Part shown: positions 9,747 to 19,583 of the stretch, piece by piece | Layout of the letters: each line of letters starts with the position of its first letter | Numbering within the stretch: position 1 is the stretch's first letter | Assembly (NCBI RefSeq): GCF_020360975.1 | Contig: NW_025408674.1 | Span: 682,001 to 746,000, forward strand | Direction of reading: 5' to 3' | Length of the DNA: 64,000 bases | Source of the DNA: Hirsutella rhossiliensis | Lineage: Eukaryota > Ascomycota > Sordariomycetes > Hypocreales > Ophiocordycipitaceae | Translations under genes and position numbers: made by a program | The notes under the pieces: generated by a model | The model's input: the letters and a program-made list of their open reading frames with translations, nothing else | What the model was told of the DNA's origin: nothing | The model's database searches: none

Positions 9747-10055
9747 CTATGAAGTGACATTGAGTGATATGTTGGTCCTTGGCCTTTGTCGTTCATCCGT
9801 AGAGTGTTTAGTTGACCAACAGCCTTCTTGTCCACAAACAAAACACTTCTTCGTCCAGTTTCGGTTACTGTAGCTATGATTGTAGTTACTACGGCTTTGA
9901 GGCCGGTAGTTTCCACGGTTGTAGCTTTGTCTGTATCCGCGGCTGGGTCGTTGACCTGAATATCCGTATCTACCTCGAGCGGTTGTTATTGTATCGACGG
10001 TCGAGGTAGTACTGATGGTGTGGATCGTTATGATCAAATGATCCAGCAAAGTCAA
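9747..10055 (-). CDS. copia B Gag C-terminus with C-C-C-H knuckle
   Basis: A Tyr/Arg/Ser/Asn-rich low-complexity tract (RGYRQSYNRGNYRPQSRSNY) leads into CFVCGQEGCWSTKH, C-x2-C-x4-C-x4-H, the same unusual order as in family A. Confidence 0.6.
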   Translation of the reverse strand: MTLLDHLIITIHTISTTSTVDTITTARGRYGYSGQRPSRGYRQSYNRGNYRPQSRSNYNHSYSNRNWTKKCFVCGQEGCWSTKHSTDERQRPRTNISLNVTS

Positions 10056-10073
10056 GGGGAAATTGAGAAGTTG

Positions 10074-10310
10074 TTATGAGGGCAAGATGGGTTTCAACGG
10101 ATGCACGAAGATCTGCAAGAAGGTGCTCGACGTTATCGGCGGGTTTGAAAAAAGGGATTGGGGTTCGGGGGCTCCCCGGCATGCTTTTTTAAACGTTGTA
10201 CGCAGTAGAAGGGCTCCTGCGTACTCCCCCCCCAGGGGTCGTTGGGAGAGCTGAAGCTTATTAAAGAGGATTTGAAGCACTTCGTGGGGTCTTCGAAGCA
10301 TCTTGGGCAC
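10074..10310 (-). CDS. copia B Gag fragment (capsid C-terminus)
   Basis: Contains RPHEVLQILFNKLQLSQRPLGGE, aligned with family A SSDEVLQALLTKLRLCRRALGDK. It lies between the capsid core and the zinc-knuckle fragment in the expected order. Confidence 0.5.
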   Translation of the reverse strand: MPKMLRRPHEVLQILFNKLQLSQRPLGGEYAGALLLRTTFKKACRGAPEPQSLFSNPPITSSTFLQIFVHPLKPILPS

Positions 10311-10393
10311 GGATGGAGTTGAAGGTTATTGTTGTCCAGTCAGTATGGTAGTGGACATGGTTGACTTCCGTGTCAAAGTGTTGTTTGAAGATA

Positions 10394-10993
10394 TCATACG
10401 CTTGTCGGAACGTCGTAGCCATGTGATCTTATCAAGATAGAATCTTTGGGCTCTTCCATCAAGGATCCGGGAAAGAGTGCGTGAAATTGTGATGGTTTCA
10501 CTGGGATATGAGAGCAGTTGCTTAAGAAGAGGCGGAGCTTATCATCAAGGAGATCGTACGGCTCTCCTGTGTAGTTCCGATCTTTGTTCCAGGTCTTCAT
10601 AAACTTCTGCTGGATGTCGCTATCGACGATAGCGTTCGGGATGTTATCCGGGGGGAGTTTCATGTATTCTCCAAAGGTTGCAGGGCCGGATAAGTGTTCG
10701 GGGATGGAGTTGGTGACGGTTGGACGAGATCGGGGTTCTGGAAGCGGTAGGAAGTCGGATGAATAGTAAGAGGTCGGAGCAGGTTTATCTTGGATAGTCG
10801 GAGCAGGAGTAGGTGCGTTAGGAGGGCTCGTTAGGGTCTTAATAGGTTGTGGTTCGTTAAGACCTTGATGAGGTGCTGCTAAGGGCGTAACTGATGGTGA
10901 AGGAGGTTGAGACGGATGGGGATTAGTGGAAGCATTTGATCCTAGTAATGCTGTCTGCCTCCTGAAGGCAGCAGTCCTCTCATCAAACACCAT
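10394..10993 (-). CDS. copia B Gag core
   Basis: A Pro/Thr-rich segment followed by the capsid core (IQQKFMKTWNKDRNYTGEPYDLLDDKLRLFL), which aligns with family A (IKIWDKKLAYTGEPYDIFDDKIRKFM). The frame is lost near 10430. Confidence 0.6.
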   Translation of the reverse strand: MVFDERTAAFRRQTALLGSNASTNPHPSQPPSPSVTPLAAPHQGLNEPQPIKTLTSPPNAPTPAPTIQDKPAPTSYYSSDFLPLPEPRSRPTVTNSIPEHLSGPATFGEYMKLPPDNIPNAIVDSDIQQKFMKTWNKDRNYTGEPYDLLDDKLRLFLSNCSHIPVKPSQFHALFPGSLMEEPKDSILIRSHGYDVPTSV

Positions 10994-11166
10994 CTCCGTA
11001 AACTCCTGCTCTGGCCAGGTTTGTGGGTTCTCGATAGTTTGTAATATGAGAAATTGTGTTGCGAATTTCCCCTTTGTGAACCTGTGTAGATACCTCTTTT
11101 CCTTAGTAGTTTCCTGAGGGCTCTCTTGTATTCATTCGGGCGCGGTCCCATGTGTCTTCGGTCCAT
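10942..11166 (-). CDS. copia B Gag fragment 2
   Basis: Carries ALRKLLRKRGIYTGS, matching family A's SRLRTLLRIRGIYMG. This confirms it as a displaced piece of Gag. Confidence 0.5.
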   Translation of the reverse strand: MDRRHMGPRPNEYKRALRKLLRKRGIYTGSQRGNSQHNFSYYKLSRTHKPGQSRSLRRWCLMRGLLPSGGRQHY

Positions 11167-11630
11167 TCTTCAAAATGCTGTTGGAAGTAACCAAGGAGGT
11201 CGTATCCTTGATCACTGCCAGATTGAACGATGAATATGAACTTTGCCACATATGTCGTTACTGCGATCTTGTCCTTTTCGTCGTGTGTGATATCGTTGTC
11301 CCAAAGGTCGATATTAATTTGTCGGAATGCGGATGCTTGGATGTCTAGTGCCTGCATCTGGTCGCATATTTCTTCGAGCTGGGCTTCTGGGGACATAGCT
11401 CGGGCGGTCGGGGCTATCGTGATCAAATGAATGAGACGATGTGGGGTTCGTATTGGTCTCTTCGTATACGAGTTGTCGCTAATAGGAGGTCGAGCGTCGC
11501 GTACTAAGTAGGTCGTTCGCGGCCAGACTGAACTGACGGGGATCTTGCTACTTAACGTCAAGGGTCGAACGTTCTTACTAGTTGTTTGCGATGTGGTCGC
11601 CTGTCGATTCCGGTGCTCACGGCTAGGCAA
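11103..11630 (-). CDS. copia B Gag N-terminal fragment
   Basis: Begins in the leader. The likely Gag start is the internal MSPEAQLEEICDQMQ, giving an acidic N-terminus comparable with that of family A. It continues by overlap into 10942-11166 after a frameshift near 11120. Confidence 0.5.
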   Translation of the reverse strand: MPSREHRNRQATTSQTTSKNVRPLTLSSKIPVSSVWPRTTYLVRDARPPISDNSYTKRPIRTPHRLIHLITIAPTARAMSPEAQLEEICDQMQALDIQASAFRQINIDLWDNDITHDEKDKIAVTTYVAKFIFIVQSGSDQGYDLLGYFQQHFEEWTEDTWDRARMNTREPSGNY

Positions 11631-11833
11631 ACTAGCGGGCGATCGTAATCAACAGTTGGAAGGACTCTCGCGCGGCTGGGCAAACCAGCGGGAGATTCCT
11701 TGTTCTTAGCACAAATAACCTTCTTCTGAGCGCTACTCAGGGCCACAGTAAAGTGACGCGGACTATAGCACCTTCGAAGGTTGAGGAATTTGTCTCTTCT
11801 ACTTAGCTGTCTGTGACGGGCGTGGGCCGGTCA

Positions 11834-12033
11834 TGTGGGTAGGCACCTGCGGCAGCTGCTGCAATGAGACGGTACTAGGGTTAACCTGATGTTGTATTCG
11901 TCTTGATTCTCTATCTAAGGAGGCAGAGGCCAGCGTGGAGAAAGGGGGCACGCTGCCCTCAGCCGCACACGTGACCGTACGGGTCACGTGCCAACCATGG
12001 TTGGTCACACCACTAGATAGATACATTCCTACA
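11834..12033 (-). repeat. 5' LTR of copia B
   Basis: Matches 5875-6074 base for base as far as I can read. On the minus strand it precedes the untranslated leader and Gag. Confidence 0.93.
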
Positions 12034-12400
12034 ATTTATTTATATTAGCTAAAAATAGTATAAAATAAAATACCTTTATATAATATAAACTTAAAGAATT
12101 AAACTTTATAAAAATACTTTTTTTAACTTAATAAGTATTTATTAGCTTTATTTATACGCTATTTAATATATAATAGAGGTTTTGAAAATATTTATTAAGC
12201 TTTATTTAACTTAAAGTAACTTTATAAATTTAAATTTAAAAATTATATAAAAATTATATCTATATAGCTTATATAATAGTCTAGATATAAGATTTTTTCG
12301 TGCTTACTAAGCTTTAAATACGACTAAGAATAGTCGTAACGTTAAGTACTTTTTTTTTATTAAGCGGGGTTTAGCGGGGTTGCCCGGAACTTTTGTCTAC
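12034..12400. other. AT-rich island right of copia B
   Basis: RIP-like, nearly pure A/T up to about 12360, then a short GC-richer tail. It holds the right target site copy ATTTA. No genes. Confidence 0.65.
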
Positions 12401-12408
12401 CCACTGTA

Positions 12409-12454
12409 GTCAGCCAACTTGGTGCTTCGCACTAAGTTGGGCGGAAAAAGCGTG
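12409..12454 (-). repeat. 46-bp TA-flanked hairpin element, copy 1
   Basis: Reverse orientation of the 46-bp sequences at 14332-14377 and 43728-43773. It has TA on both sides and a 12-bp inverted repeat around a 3-base loop (CAACTTGGTGC/GCACTAAGTTG). This copy and copy 2 share about 17 bp more on one side (TGTCTACGGTTTTTGCG). Confidence 0.6.
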
Positions 12455-12693
12455 TACAGTCGCAAAAACCGTAGACAGTTTAAGGTACTCTACGTAGAAG
12501 CTATGGTGGCAAGCTACACGTTAGTCAGATATTAGTCAGACTTTTATATTTTTAAACGAGCTATAATTATCAGAGAATAATTTTAAAACTTATAAGTATT
12601 TTTTCATATTTATATACTACCTAGTTAGGTAGCTAGTAGTTCTTAAAGTTTACTCTTTTTTAATTCTTTTTTACTAAGAGAATATAGAAAAAT

Positions 12694-12777
12694 TGTCGCG
12701 AAGACCGTCGCGCCACGCAGGCAAAAGTGGAACGCGCTCGCGACAGGTGCGCTGCAATTGACACATATAATGACTGC
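12694..12777 (-). repeat. SINE-like repeat, partial copy
   Basis: Shares most of the 101-bp unit found at 47838-47938 and 48139-48239, starting TGTCGCGAAGACC. It also shares a downstream GATCGCGGCTCCGCCGGGAT block with the 47838 copy. The minus strand reads TGGCGCGACGGT, which resembles a pol III A box. Confidence 0.45.
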
Positions 12778-12984
12778 TCCCTCGGGGATCGCGGCTCCGC
12801 CGGGATTCTGTCAGGATGTGCAGGTGCGAGACCTCCCTGTAAAAGCTGAGTCAAGACTCGTCAGGCCATAAGGCCACAAGATCAGGAGCCTAAAAAGAGG
12901 CACAGCTGTCAGCCGCAGCGGGGTCAGGAGAACAATCCTTCTCCATCATCTTCATGATCGTTTTGATCAATTAATTGAACCTTT

Positions 12985-13176
12985 TGTTGGAAGGCCTTTG
13001 CAATTGCAAAGAGTTGGGGTTAACCGGTGTGTTTTGTATTCGTCTTGTCTTTTCTTGCTAGCAAGGTGAGGGGAGGCCACCGTGGTGGTTATGTGGCCTC
13101 ATGCATGCACGTGACCCTAAAGGTCACGTGTCTGCAACTACACCTCATTGCTATGGATGATGCCTACATTCCCACA
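12985..13176 (+). repeat. solo LTR related to copia B
   Basis: 192 bp, TG...CA, flanked by a perfect 5-bp duplication CCTTT (12980-12984, 13177-13181). It shares with the B LTR the GGGTTAACC start region, TGTATTCGTCTTG, the inverted CACGTGACC...GGTCACGTG pair and a CTACATTCC end, but it is diverged. Solo LTRs arise by LTR-LTR recombination that removes the internal region. Confidence 0.8.
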
Positions 13177-13901
13177 CCTTTTATTAATTAACTATTTCGT
13201 CTATCCTGTGACTGCCTCTCTGCTACGTCGGAAGGTGACAGAAACCCGAGTTTCTGACAGATTCCTGGAAACCAGGCGCGGGGAGTCGAACACCATGCAC
13301 CGCATCCATATGCGGGGTACCCCCGCACCGCGCGCAGCTACCGGAAATTACAGGGGTGGTTAGCCATCCCCTCCCGGGCTCATAACTCTTACGAAGAGAG
13401 CATGCAAGTGGGCATTGATTGTTTGAAGATGGGTGTGATGTGTTGTATTGCGTTGTGTCTGTCCCTGCTTGCAATGCCCTCTTCCCCGCTCCCTATTTAT
13501 ATCCCTTGGTTCCCCATTGATATCCCCTTTTCAGTTGTATAGGTACAATATCTAGGGGGCTGGGCTCCTTATTGCATACTGACTTTCCCTAGTCGCCGAG
13601 GGCTCTTTCAGCTTCCCTCGTATATGCAGTCTCTCTACAGCCTATGTGGCTGCCTAATGCGGTCTCCTGATAGCCTTCTGCAGCCTCAGAACTCTCTGCA
13701 GGCTGCCTTTCTGTCTAGCCCGTCGGGGCCCTTAGCTGTATACCCCTTATGGTCACCCCGAGCTCAAGATCTCAGACATGCTTCGCGACAAAAATAAGTG
13801 TAAAATAAATATCTACTAACTATAGAAAAATCTAATTAATATGCACTTTACTCTAAAAATATTAAAATAAATCTATATAATAGCTAATTTTACTTCCCCT
13901 A
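13177..13901. other. repeat-derived spacer, no gene seen
   Basis: 13230-13575 is a diverged copy of a dispersed module also found at 47985-48480. The shared landmarks are GAGTCGAACACC, CCTCCCGGGCTCATAAC, a TTTATATCCC box and a TAGGTAYAATA end. 13790-13901 is AT-rich. No convincing coding sequence. Confidence 0.4.
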
Positions 13902-14157
13902 TCCCTCGGGATGCGCGAAGACTGCAATGCCAATTCTGACCCACAGCACCCTGGTATCGATCGCTGAACCTCGGGCTACAGATTGCTCGTGCTGAGATTG
14001 TAAGCGGCAGAATGTAGCTTTAAGTAGGACCACGATTTGCCGGGACCTCTATTGCCACATAACCTTGCGGGCAATCAATGTATCTTTGATTTATTGTTCT
14101 CTGACTGGCTTAGATCCTTGCAAAACTTGCATTGCAGTCTTCGCGCATCCCGAGGGA
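13902..14157. mobile_element. MITE sharing ends with the piggyBac-like element
   Basis: 256 bp with about 29-bp terminal inverted repeats (TCCCTCGGGATGCGCGAAGA...). The left flank is TA; the right flank reads TG, so the target duplication is not perfect. The same terminal repeat bounds 38581-42522, and the right arm extends the similarity by about 30 bp more. It is probably a non-autonomous derivative of that element, with no coding capacity. Confidence 0.75.
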
Positions 14158-14211
14158 TGGATAGTTTAGTAAGCTATCTAGCTAGATGCTTAAAAACTGA
14201 GAGACTTACTA

Positions 14212-14277
14212 CTCGTGCCCGCCCCCACTTTAAGGGATTCGCTTTGGCTCACCCACTAAAGTGGGGGCGGGCACGAG
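14212..14277. mobile_element. 66-bp foldback element flanked by TA
   Basis: Inverted arms of 21 bp (CTCGTGCCCGCCCCCACTTT...) around a loop of about 24 bases, with TA on each side. It is related to the longer foldback at 42525-42596. Confidence 0.7.
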
Positions 14278-14331
14278 TAACAGAAGCCCTGTTGCTAGTA
14301 ACTATGATTGTCTACGGTTTTTGCGGCTATA

Positions 14332-14377
14332 CACGCTTTTTCCGCCCAACTTAGTGCGAAGCACTAAGTTGGCTGAC
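14332..14377 (+). repeat. 46-bp TA-flanked hairpin element, copy 2
   Basis: CACGCTTTTTCCGCCCAACT followed by the GCACTAAGTTGG arm; TA on both sides. See copies at 12409 and 43728. Confidence 0.6.
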
Positions 14378-14443
14378 TAGGCGCCGGCGCGGAAATGTTA
14401 GTCAGCAGCAGGGCGCGGGAAAATTACATTCGCTCCCCGCCTC

Positions 14444-15136
14444 GGCGCGCTTTTGACTAATCATGGTCCAGCTGGCTCCATTCTTCGCCCTTACATCCAA
14501 TTAGATTGCTTCACGAGGAGGACGAATCCCAAACTCATTCAGGAACAACTTACCGCTACAATATGGTCCATAGCCTGCTTTAGTAGCCACTTTGCTACAC
14601 TTTTCTGCGCTTCTCTAGAATGTCTTGCACTCCTTTCTGATAATGCGAGGATTTATATATGTCTTGAGCGCTAATTGCAGCCAGTCTTGTCGCATTATGG
14701 CGGGATTCTCCGGCGATTTCGGCTTTGCACGATATATTTTCACATAATCGACAATTCGCGTCACATACTTCCAGGCTTCTCTTGCCGCGATATTTCTAGC
14801 ATAAGCAGCCCCCAGAGAGTAGTATAGCATGTGATTTGCAGTGGGAAACTGTGGGAATTGTAGTAATCCATTGTACTCATCTAGCTAGCTCGCGTGTGCT
14901 GTCACGTGTACGGCTGAGGATAGCTGAGGTCACATAGCTAGCTTCGTGGCCTCCTCCCTTCCTAGAAGATCATAGACGAATACAACACACCAGTTACCTC
15001 TATCATCTGTGCATGCATGCATTGAGACCTACCAACACGGACAGACTTAACAGCTCCTCAAATGAGCCTCTAAATTTAACTGGACGTAAGGGCCAGGAGT
15101 GGAGCCAGCTGGACCATGATTAGTCAAAAGCGCGCC
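14444..15136. mobile_element. non-autonomous inverted-repeat element carrying a nested solo LTR
   Basis: Terminal inverted repeats of about 64 bp at 14444-14507 and 15073-15136 (GCGCGCTTTTGACTAATCAT...), with a handful of mismatches. I see no clear target site duplication and no transposase. The minus-strand solo LTR at 14850-15037 lies inside it. Confidence 0.65.
14850..15037 (-). repeat. solo LTR, second copia-B-like copy
   Basis: 188 bp on the minus strand with TGTTGG... and ...TTCCCACA ends. It shares AACTGGTGTGTTGTATTCGTC with the solo LTR at 12985. The flanking pentamers GAAAC and CGGAC do not match, so the duplication has decayed or the ends recombined. Confidence 0.65.
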
Positions 15137-15387
15137 CAGGGGCGACTGATACACTGGCGCCACCCTTTGGCTGTTCTGGCGCCCGGTTGTACATTTACAG
15201 AAGTTCCTATCTATATGAGAAGTCACTAACGACTTTATAAGAAAGGAAATATTAACGCCAACGTGAAGACTAGAAATCTCTATCCGAAGTGATTATGCTC
15301 CTCCCCGTAAAATATTTTCTATTATTATGAAATAGTGCTATAGTAAGTAAAAAAAGTTAAAAAAATATAAACTTTCTTTTTAGCTTA

Positions 15388-17793
15388 ACGTACCCCACTG
15401 CGTCATGCAACGCACTAGGTCATGCAACAATTTTCAACACCTGACGCGTCTTCTTCAAATTGACGCGATATGGATCACAACCCTCGTATTGCAGAGGCAA
15501 TTATAGAACTGCAATCCCAAGATCGCCCTAAATATGCAGAGACCGCGAGGAGATACAATATCGACAAATCCACGCTGTGGCGCCGCTTCAAAGGCAAAAC
15601 AGCCTCAAATCACGACGCGAACTCTTACTCGCGACAGAAACTCACCAGCGCGCAGGAGGAGATTCTTATTGGGCACGTCAATAAGCTGACCGACCGTGGT
15701 ATCCCGCCTACCCTCAGATGTTGAAGAATATCGCCGAGGAAATCGCAGGGACAGAGCTTGGTGTCAACTGGGTGAGCCGCTTCCGCAAGCGACACCATGA
15801 CCGTCTTTCGAGCTTGTATTTGCGCACCATAGATCATCAGCGGAAGGCTGCTGATAATTCAGGCATTTCCAAAACTTCTTCAATCTAGTAAGACTGCTTT
15901 TTATCGTCATTTCAAGGGGTATACTGCCGACAATACTCGGTCAAATGCCGTAAAGTCGCCATTTCTGACCGAATCCAACTAGCTCCGCGAAAAGATCGAA
16001 AAGTACAACATCAGTCCCTCAAATGTTTATAATTTTGACGAGAAGGATTCCAAATTGGTCTCTCTCGCTCCACCAAGCGAGTTGTCCCCCGAGAAGCCCT
16101 CAGGCGCGGAAAACTGGTCGGGGCAAGCCAAGACGGGAACCGGGAGTTCATCACGCTGATCGCTGCCATATGTGCAGATTATTCGTACCGCCACCGGCCC
16201 TCATTTACAAAGGGGAGTCAAAAGACTTTCAAGATACTTGGCTTGAGGATTTTGACCATTCCAGCAAGTAGCCTTCTTCGCCAGTACGGAAAACGGCTGG
16301 AGCTGTGATGCACTGGGTTTACACTGGCTTCAGCGCATATTTGACTGCCATACGAAGCAAAGGCTGGTCGTGCCTACCGTCTCTTAATTTTAGACGGTCA
16401 CAATAGTCACATTAACCTGAAATTCATTGACTATGCCGATCGGAATCGAATTCTCATTGCTGTGTTGCCATCGCACTCAACTCATCGGCTTCAACCACTC
16501 GATGTTGGCCTGTTTTCCGCACTCTCCACCTATTATGCTCAAGGTTCCGACCAGCTGATGTCCATTGGATGGGGGTTAATTCGCCTTACCAAACGGAATT
16601 TTTGGCCACTCTTTCGTGATGCGTGGAACCAGGCATTTACGGCCAAAAATATCGAGGCTGGTTGGCGGGCCACAGAATCCATCCACTCGACCCCGGCAAA
16701 GTATTGTCCAAGATTAGCCACAGCAGTGATGTGACACCCCCACAAACTGCATCTGAGGAAAGGGCGATGAAGACTCCAGGCTCTCTTCGGGCTATTCGGC
16801 GCATTACCCGCCGTCTCCGCAAGGAAGGGCTGATGGACTCCCGAGTCACAGCGCTCTCCCGAGCATCAGAGAAACTGGCGACACAATATGAGCTCGTACA
16901 ACACGAAAATCGAGATCTACAGGAAGCGCTCAAACTTGCACATAAAAAAGGGAAACGCAGAAAGGCCTTGGGCCTTTTCAATCCGGAAGAAAGTGGTGGC
17001 CAGCCGGTCTTTTTCAGTCCAGCCAAGGTGGAACTGGCGCGGCGACGTCAGACGGACAAGGCACAGGCCGACGAGCAGCGCAAGCAAGCCATTGAAGATC
17101 GTCGACTCCAGGTAGCCATATCACGTGAAGAAAAGGCTCGAGAATCTGCCGAGAAGAAAACAGCGGGCTGCAATGCGTCAGGCCTTGCGAGAGCAGCGTT
17201 CTCGAGAGAAGACAGAGCGTGCTGCGGAGCGCGAGGCAAAGCGAGCTGAGAAACGGGAGGCCGCAGCAAAATTAAAAGCAGAGAGGTCTGCACGCGAGGC
17301 TGAACGCCAGGCTATTCGGGAAGTCAAGTTTGAGGTAGCTGCTACGTCAAAGCCTGGTGTAAGAGGGCACAAAAGACATGGTAGCGGTGAGAAAAACGAG
17401 GGGCGTTGGAAGCGGGTTTGCGCGACGGGCATTCAACCACGCAACAACTCGGAGGAAGAAAGGGTAAAGATTGGTTCTGAAGCTTCAGTGGCTCGAGACC
17501 ACAGTCCCGGAGCTTTAGGGGTTAAAGACATACCTCCCGTTCGACGGAAGCGCAGGAAGTATGGAGGCCGGTTTCTCAGTCTCTCAGGTCTGGGCGGACC
17601 ACAAGACCGCCTGCTCATATTTCCTAAGAAAACCATCATATAGATAGACTCTGTATGAAGTGTTTCACATATTGTAATGTTTAATAGTATTTTAAATGGT
17701 TTGTGTCGGTTGCAGGATTAATTTTCGCTCTGGCTTGCCGGTCGGGCAATTTGTTGCATGACGTGGTGCGTTGCATGACTCAGTGAGGTACGT
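15388..17793 (+). mobile_element. pogo/Fot-type Tc1-mariner element, decayed
   Basis: 2406 bp with TA on both sides (15386-15387, 17794-17795) and imperfect terminal inverted repeats of about 45 bp (ACGTACCCCACTG... and its complement). The ends contain an internal direct repeat, GTCATGCAACGCAC and GTCATGCAACAA. The transposase inside is on the plus strand and broken. Confidence 0.85.
15470..17643 (+). pseudogene. pogo-type DDE transposase, multiply frameshifted
   Basis: The pieces in order are as follows. 15470-15724 is an N-terminal psq-type helix-turn-helix (RPKYAETARRYNIDKSTLWRRF). Near 16023, YNFDEKDS is the first catalytic Asp region. 16190-16271 gives PPALIYKGESKDFQDTWLEDF. At about 16395, the second Asp region is LILDGHNSH. 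16462-16734 contains HRLQPLDVGLFSALSTYY, with the third Asp. 16623-17249 and 17125-17643 form a Lys/Arg/Glu-rich coiled-coil tail. At least four frame changes separate these. The tail of Arg/Ala/Glu repeats is longer than usual for the family. Confidence 0.75.
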
Positions 17794-17895
17794 TATGTAA
17801 GCTTATTATAAAAAATTATAAAGAGATTACTATTTAAATATCTTATTATATAAATTTTTAAAATAATACTTAATATTTTATAAAAACTATAGTAA

Positions 17896-18117
17896 TGTCA
17901 CGACCCTGGGCGCCGGCGTAGAGCCGCCAGCGCAGAACCTCACCAGTGTCACGTGCCCAAGCAGCATCACGTGCCCACGCGCGACCTCGTGTCTATATAA
18001 GGGCCCGCTCGGTCGTGTAGTCTAGTCTTCCTTTCTTGCTCCTTAGCTTTGAGTCTTTGTTCATAGTGCCAATACATCTTTATAGCCGTCAAGGCTCGTA
18101 TGTGCCTGGCCGTAACA
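17896..18117 (+). repeat. 5' LTR of gypsy C
   Basis: 222 bp, TG...CA. It contains two CACGTGCCC copies, a TATATAA box at 17994-18000 and, about 44 bp downstream, the predicted RNA start AGCTTTGAGT at 18045-18054. Confidence 0.94.
17994..18000 (+). promoter_or_regulatory. TATA box in gypsy C LTR
   Basis: TATATAA in the 5' LTR, about 45 bp upstream of the sequence that pairs with the primer-binding site. That spacing is as expected for a fungal pol II start. Confidence 0.65.
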
Positions 18118-18119
18118 CT

Positions 18120-18129
18120 ACTCAAAGCT
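18120..18129 (+). other. primer-binding site of gypsy C, predicted self-priming
   Basis: ACTCAAAGCT is the exact complement of AGCTTTGAGT at 18045-18054 in the LTR. In Tf1/sushi elements the 5' end of the element's own RNA folds back and primes minus-strand synthesis. The layout here (TATA, then the primer sequence, then the complement 2 bp past the LTR) fits that mechanism, but this is inferred from sequence only. Confidence 0.65.
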
Positions 18130-18384
18130 CAATAAGATCGCTTGCCAGCGATTAAGCAAATAGGCACCGAGCTTTCACGTCACACGCGCCTGACGTAAAT
18201 CCAGCGCATCCGTTCTGACCGTTCCGACCAAGACTCCGACCACCGACCAAGTGATCCTCAAGGCTGAGATCACGTCCGTTCCGACCAAGACTACGCGTGT
18301 GTGTAGCCGTCCGACCAACCGTTCCGACCAAGGGATTCGTCCCGTCTGACCTCCGACCGTCCCTGCTCGTGCAGGCATCTGACC

Positions 18385-18819
18385 GTGATTCCGCGTGGTA
18401 TCATTTCCGACACCTATCACCTCGCGACTATGATATCCGAGGAAGCCCTGCCCTCTGATCAGCCTCGCCGTTCCACCCGGCTTGCTGGCCAAGCCACTGA
18501 ATCCGAAATAGTAGCCATGGCTGCCCCGAGCCCCCAAGACGCTCTCATCCGCGAGATGAGGGAACAGATTGCGGCCTTAACGGCCCGTCTAAATGAACGC
18601 TCTCCGTCTGTTGAATCAAATCGACAGCACCGGGAGCCCTCGACTGCTTTGCCGGCCCAAATGGCCCGGCCTTCCGACCAACAGGCAAAGCTGCCTGGCC
18701 TGTTTTTGCCCCCTTCCCAGAGGGCAAGAACCCCGAGTACAGCGACGCCGCCAAATCGCGCATCAAGGCCTCCGCGACGTTCTCAGGAAAGAAGGACGAG
18801 TTCCATTCCTTCATCCTGA
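18385..18819 (+). CDS. gypsy C Gag N-terminal fragment
   Basis: The start of Gag with an acidic/Arg-rich segment and a possible coiled coil (DALIREMREQIAALTARLNER). The likely true start is MISEEALPSDQ at about 18433 or the upstream ATG. The frame is lost near 18700-18800 and Gag continues at 18962. Confidence 0.55.
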   Translation: MIPRGIISDTYHLATMISEEALPSDQPRRSTRLAGQATESEIVAMAAPSPQDALIREMREQIAALTARLNERSPSVESNRQHREPSTALPAQMARPSDQQAKLPGLFLPPSQRARTPSTATPPNRASRPPRRSQERRTSSIPSS

Positions 18820-18961
18820 GCATAAAGAACAAATTTGACGAAGACGTGCGAACCTTCCGGACTGAGAACAGCCGGATGGTCTGTCTGTATAACCTGCTCG
18901 AGGAAAAGCCCGCCGAGCACTTGAAACCCGCTTCTCCTCTGACACTCGACCCTTCTCTGGA

Positions 18962-19405
18962 GTGGCAGAGATGATCCAAGCCCTCGAGTCCGCCTATGGC
19001 AATCCGAATGAGCTTTCCGAGGCTCTTGACCGCCTGCAACGCCTCCAGTTTACCGTGAATGGGAAGACCGACATTGTGGACTTCCTTGCGGAATTTGACT
19101 ACTTAACTGCGACCGGTCGTGTGCCCGAGGACCAGATGAAGCATACCTTGTGGCAGCACATCCCGGCCAACCTAGATAACAGCCTCTTGACCAAGACCCG
19201 TGACGAGTCCGTGACCTACGAGGTTTTCTGTGGGTTCATTAAGGACGCTGTCCACTGCCAGAAGAGGAGTATGAGGCAGACACAGGACTCCCGCTCTTCC
19301 GACCGATCTCGCCGCGCGCCGACTAAGACTGCTCCGACTACCGCCAAGACTCCGAACAAGACCGGCTCGACCCTATCACCTCGCGTGATGCTGGCAGAGC
19401 CTTGA
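18962..19405 (+). CDS. gypsy C Gag capsid region
   Basis: Reads MAEMIQALESAYGNPNELSEALDRLQRLQFTV and WQHIPANLDNSLL, a capsid-like helical region typical of Ty3/gypsy Gag, then Ser/Thr/Pro-rich sequence. A CCHC zinc knuckle (CFICGKTGHLSRDC) follows at 19443-19484 in another frame. Confidence 0.6.
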   Translation: MAEMIQALESAYGNPNELSEALDRLQRLQFTVNGKTDIVDFLAEFDYLTATGRVPEDQMKHTLWQHIPANLDNSLLTKTRDESVTYEVFCGFIKDAVHCQKRSMRQTQDSRSSDRSRRAPTKTAPTTAKTPNKTGSTLSPRVMLAEP

Positions 19406-19442
19406 CCGACGATGAGAAAGGGTCCATTGGGATAATGGCACC

Positions 19443-19484
19443 TGCTTTATTTGTGGAAAAACAGGGCACCTCTCTCGCGACTGT
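19443..19484 (+). CDS. gypsy C Gag CCHC zinc knuckle (fragment)
   Basis: The codons give CFICGKTGHLSRDC, a canonical C-x2-C-x4-H-x4-C nucleocapsid knuckle. It is separated from the upstream capsid frame by a small indel. Confidence 0.7.
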
Positions 19485-19583
19485 CCCGACCGCACCCATG
19501 CTGTCTCCCGTGTCGCCTCCGTCCCTGTCCCTGCCAACGACTCTGATCAAGATTCGAAACGAATAGGACCATCACAAGACTCC

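Larger units (their letters stand above)
5875..12033 (-). mobile_element. Ty1/copia retrotransposon family B, complete
   Basis: A 6159-bp element with 200-bp LTRs at 5875-6074 and 11834-12033 that I read as identical, flanked by a perfect 5-bp target site duplication ATTTA (5870-5874 and 12034-12038). The order on the minus strand is Gag, PR, IN, RT, RNase H, which is copia. The coding region is broken into about a dozen frames despite identical LTRs. Young LTRs with many frameshifts fit consensus indel errors better than age. It is related to family A in sequence but clearly a distinct family. Confidence 0.95.

Noticed and set aside
14332..14379. Helitron 3' end (hairpin followed by CTAG)
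   Set aside because: The other two copies end CTAC after the hairpin and similarity stops at TA on both sides, which fits a TA-flanked element better; no Rep/helicase is present.
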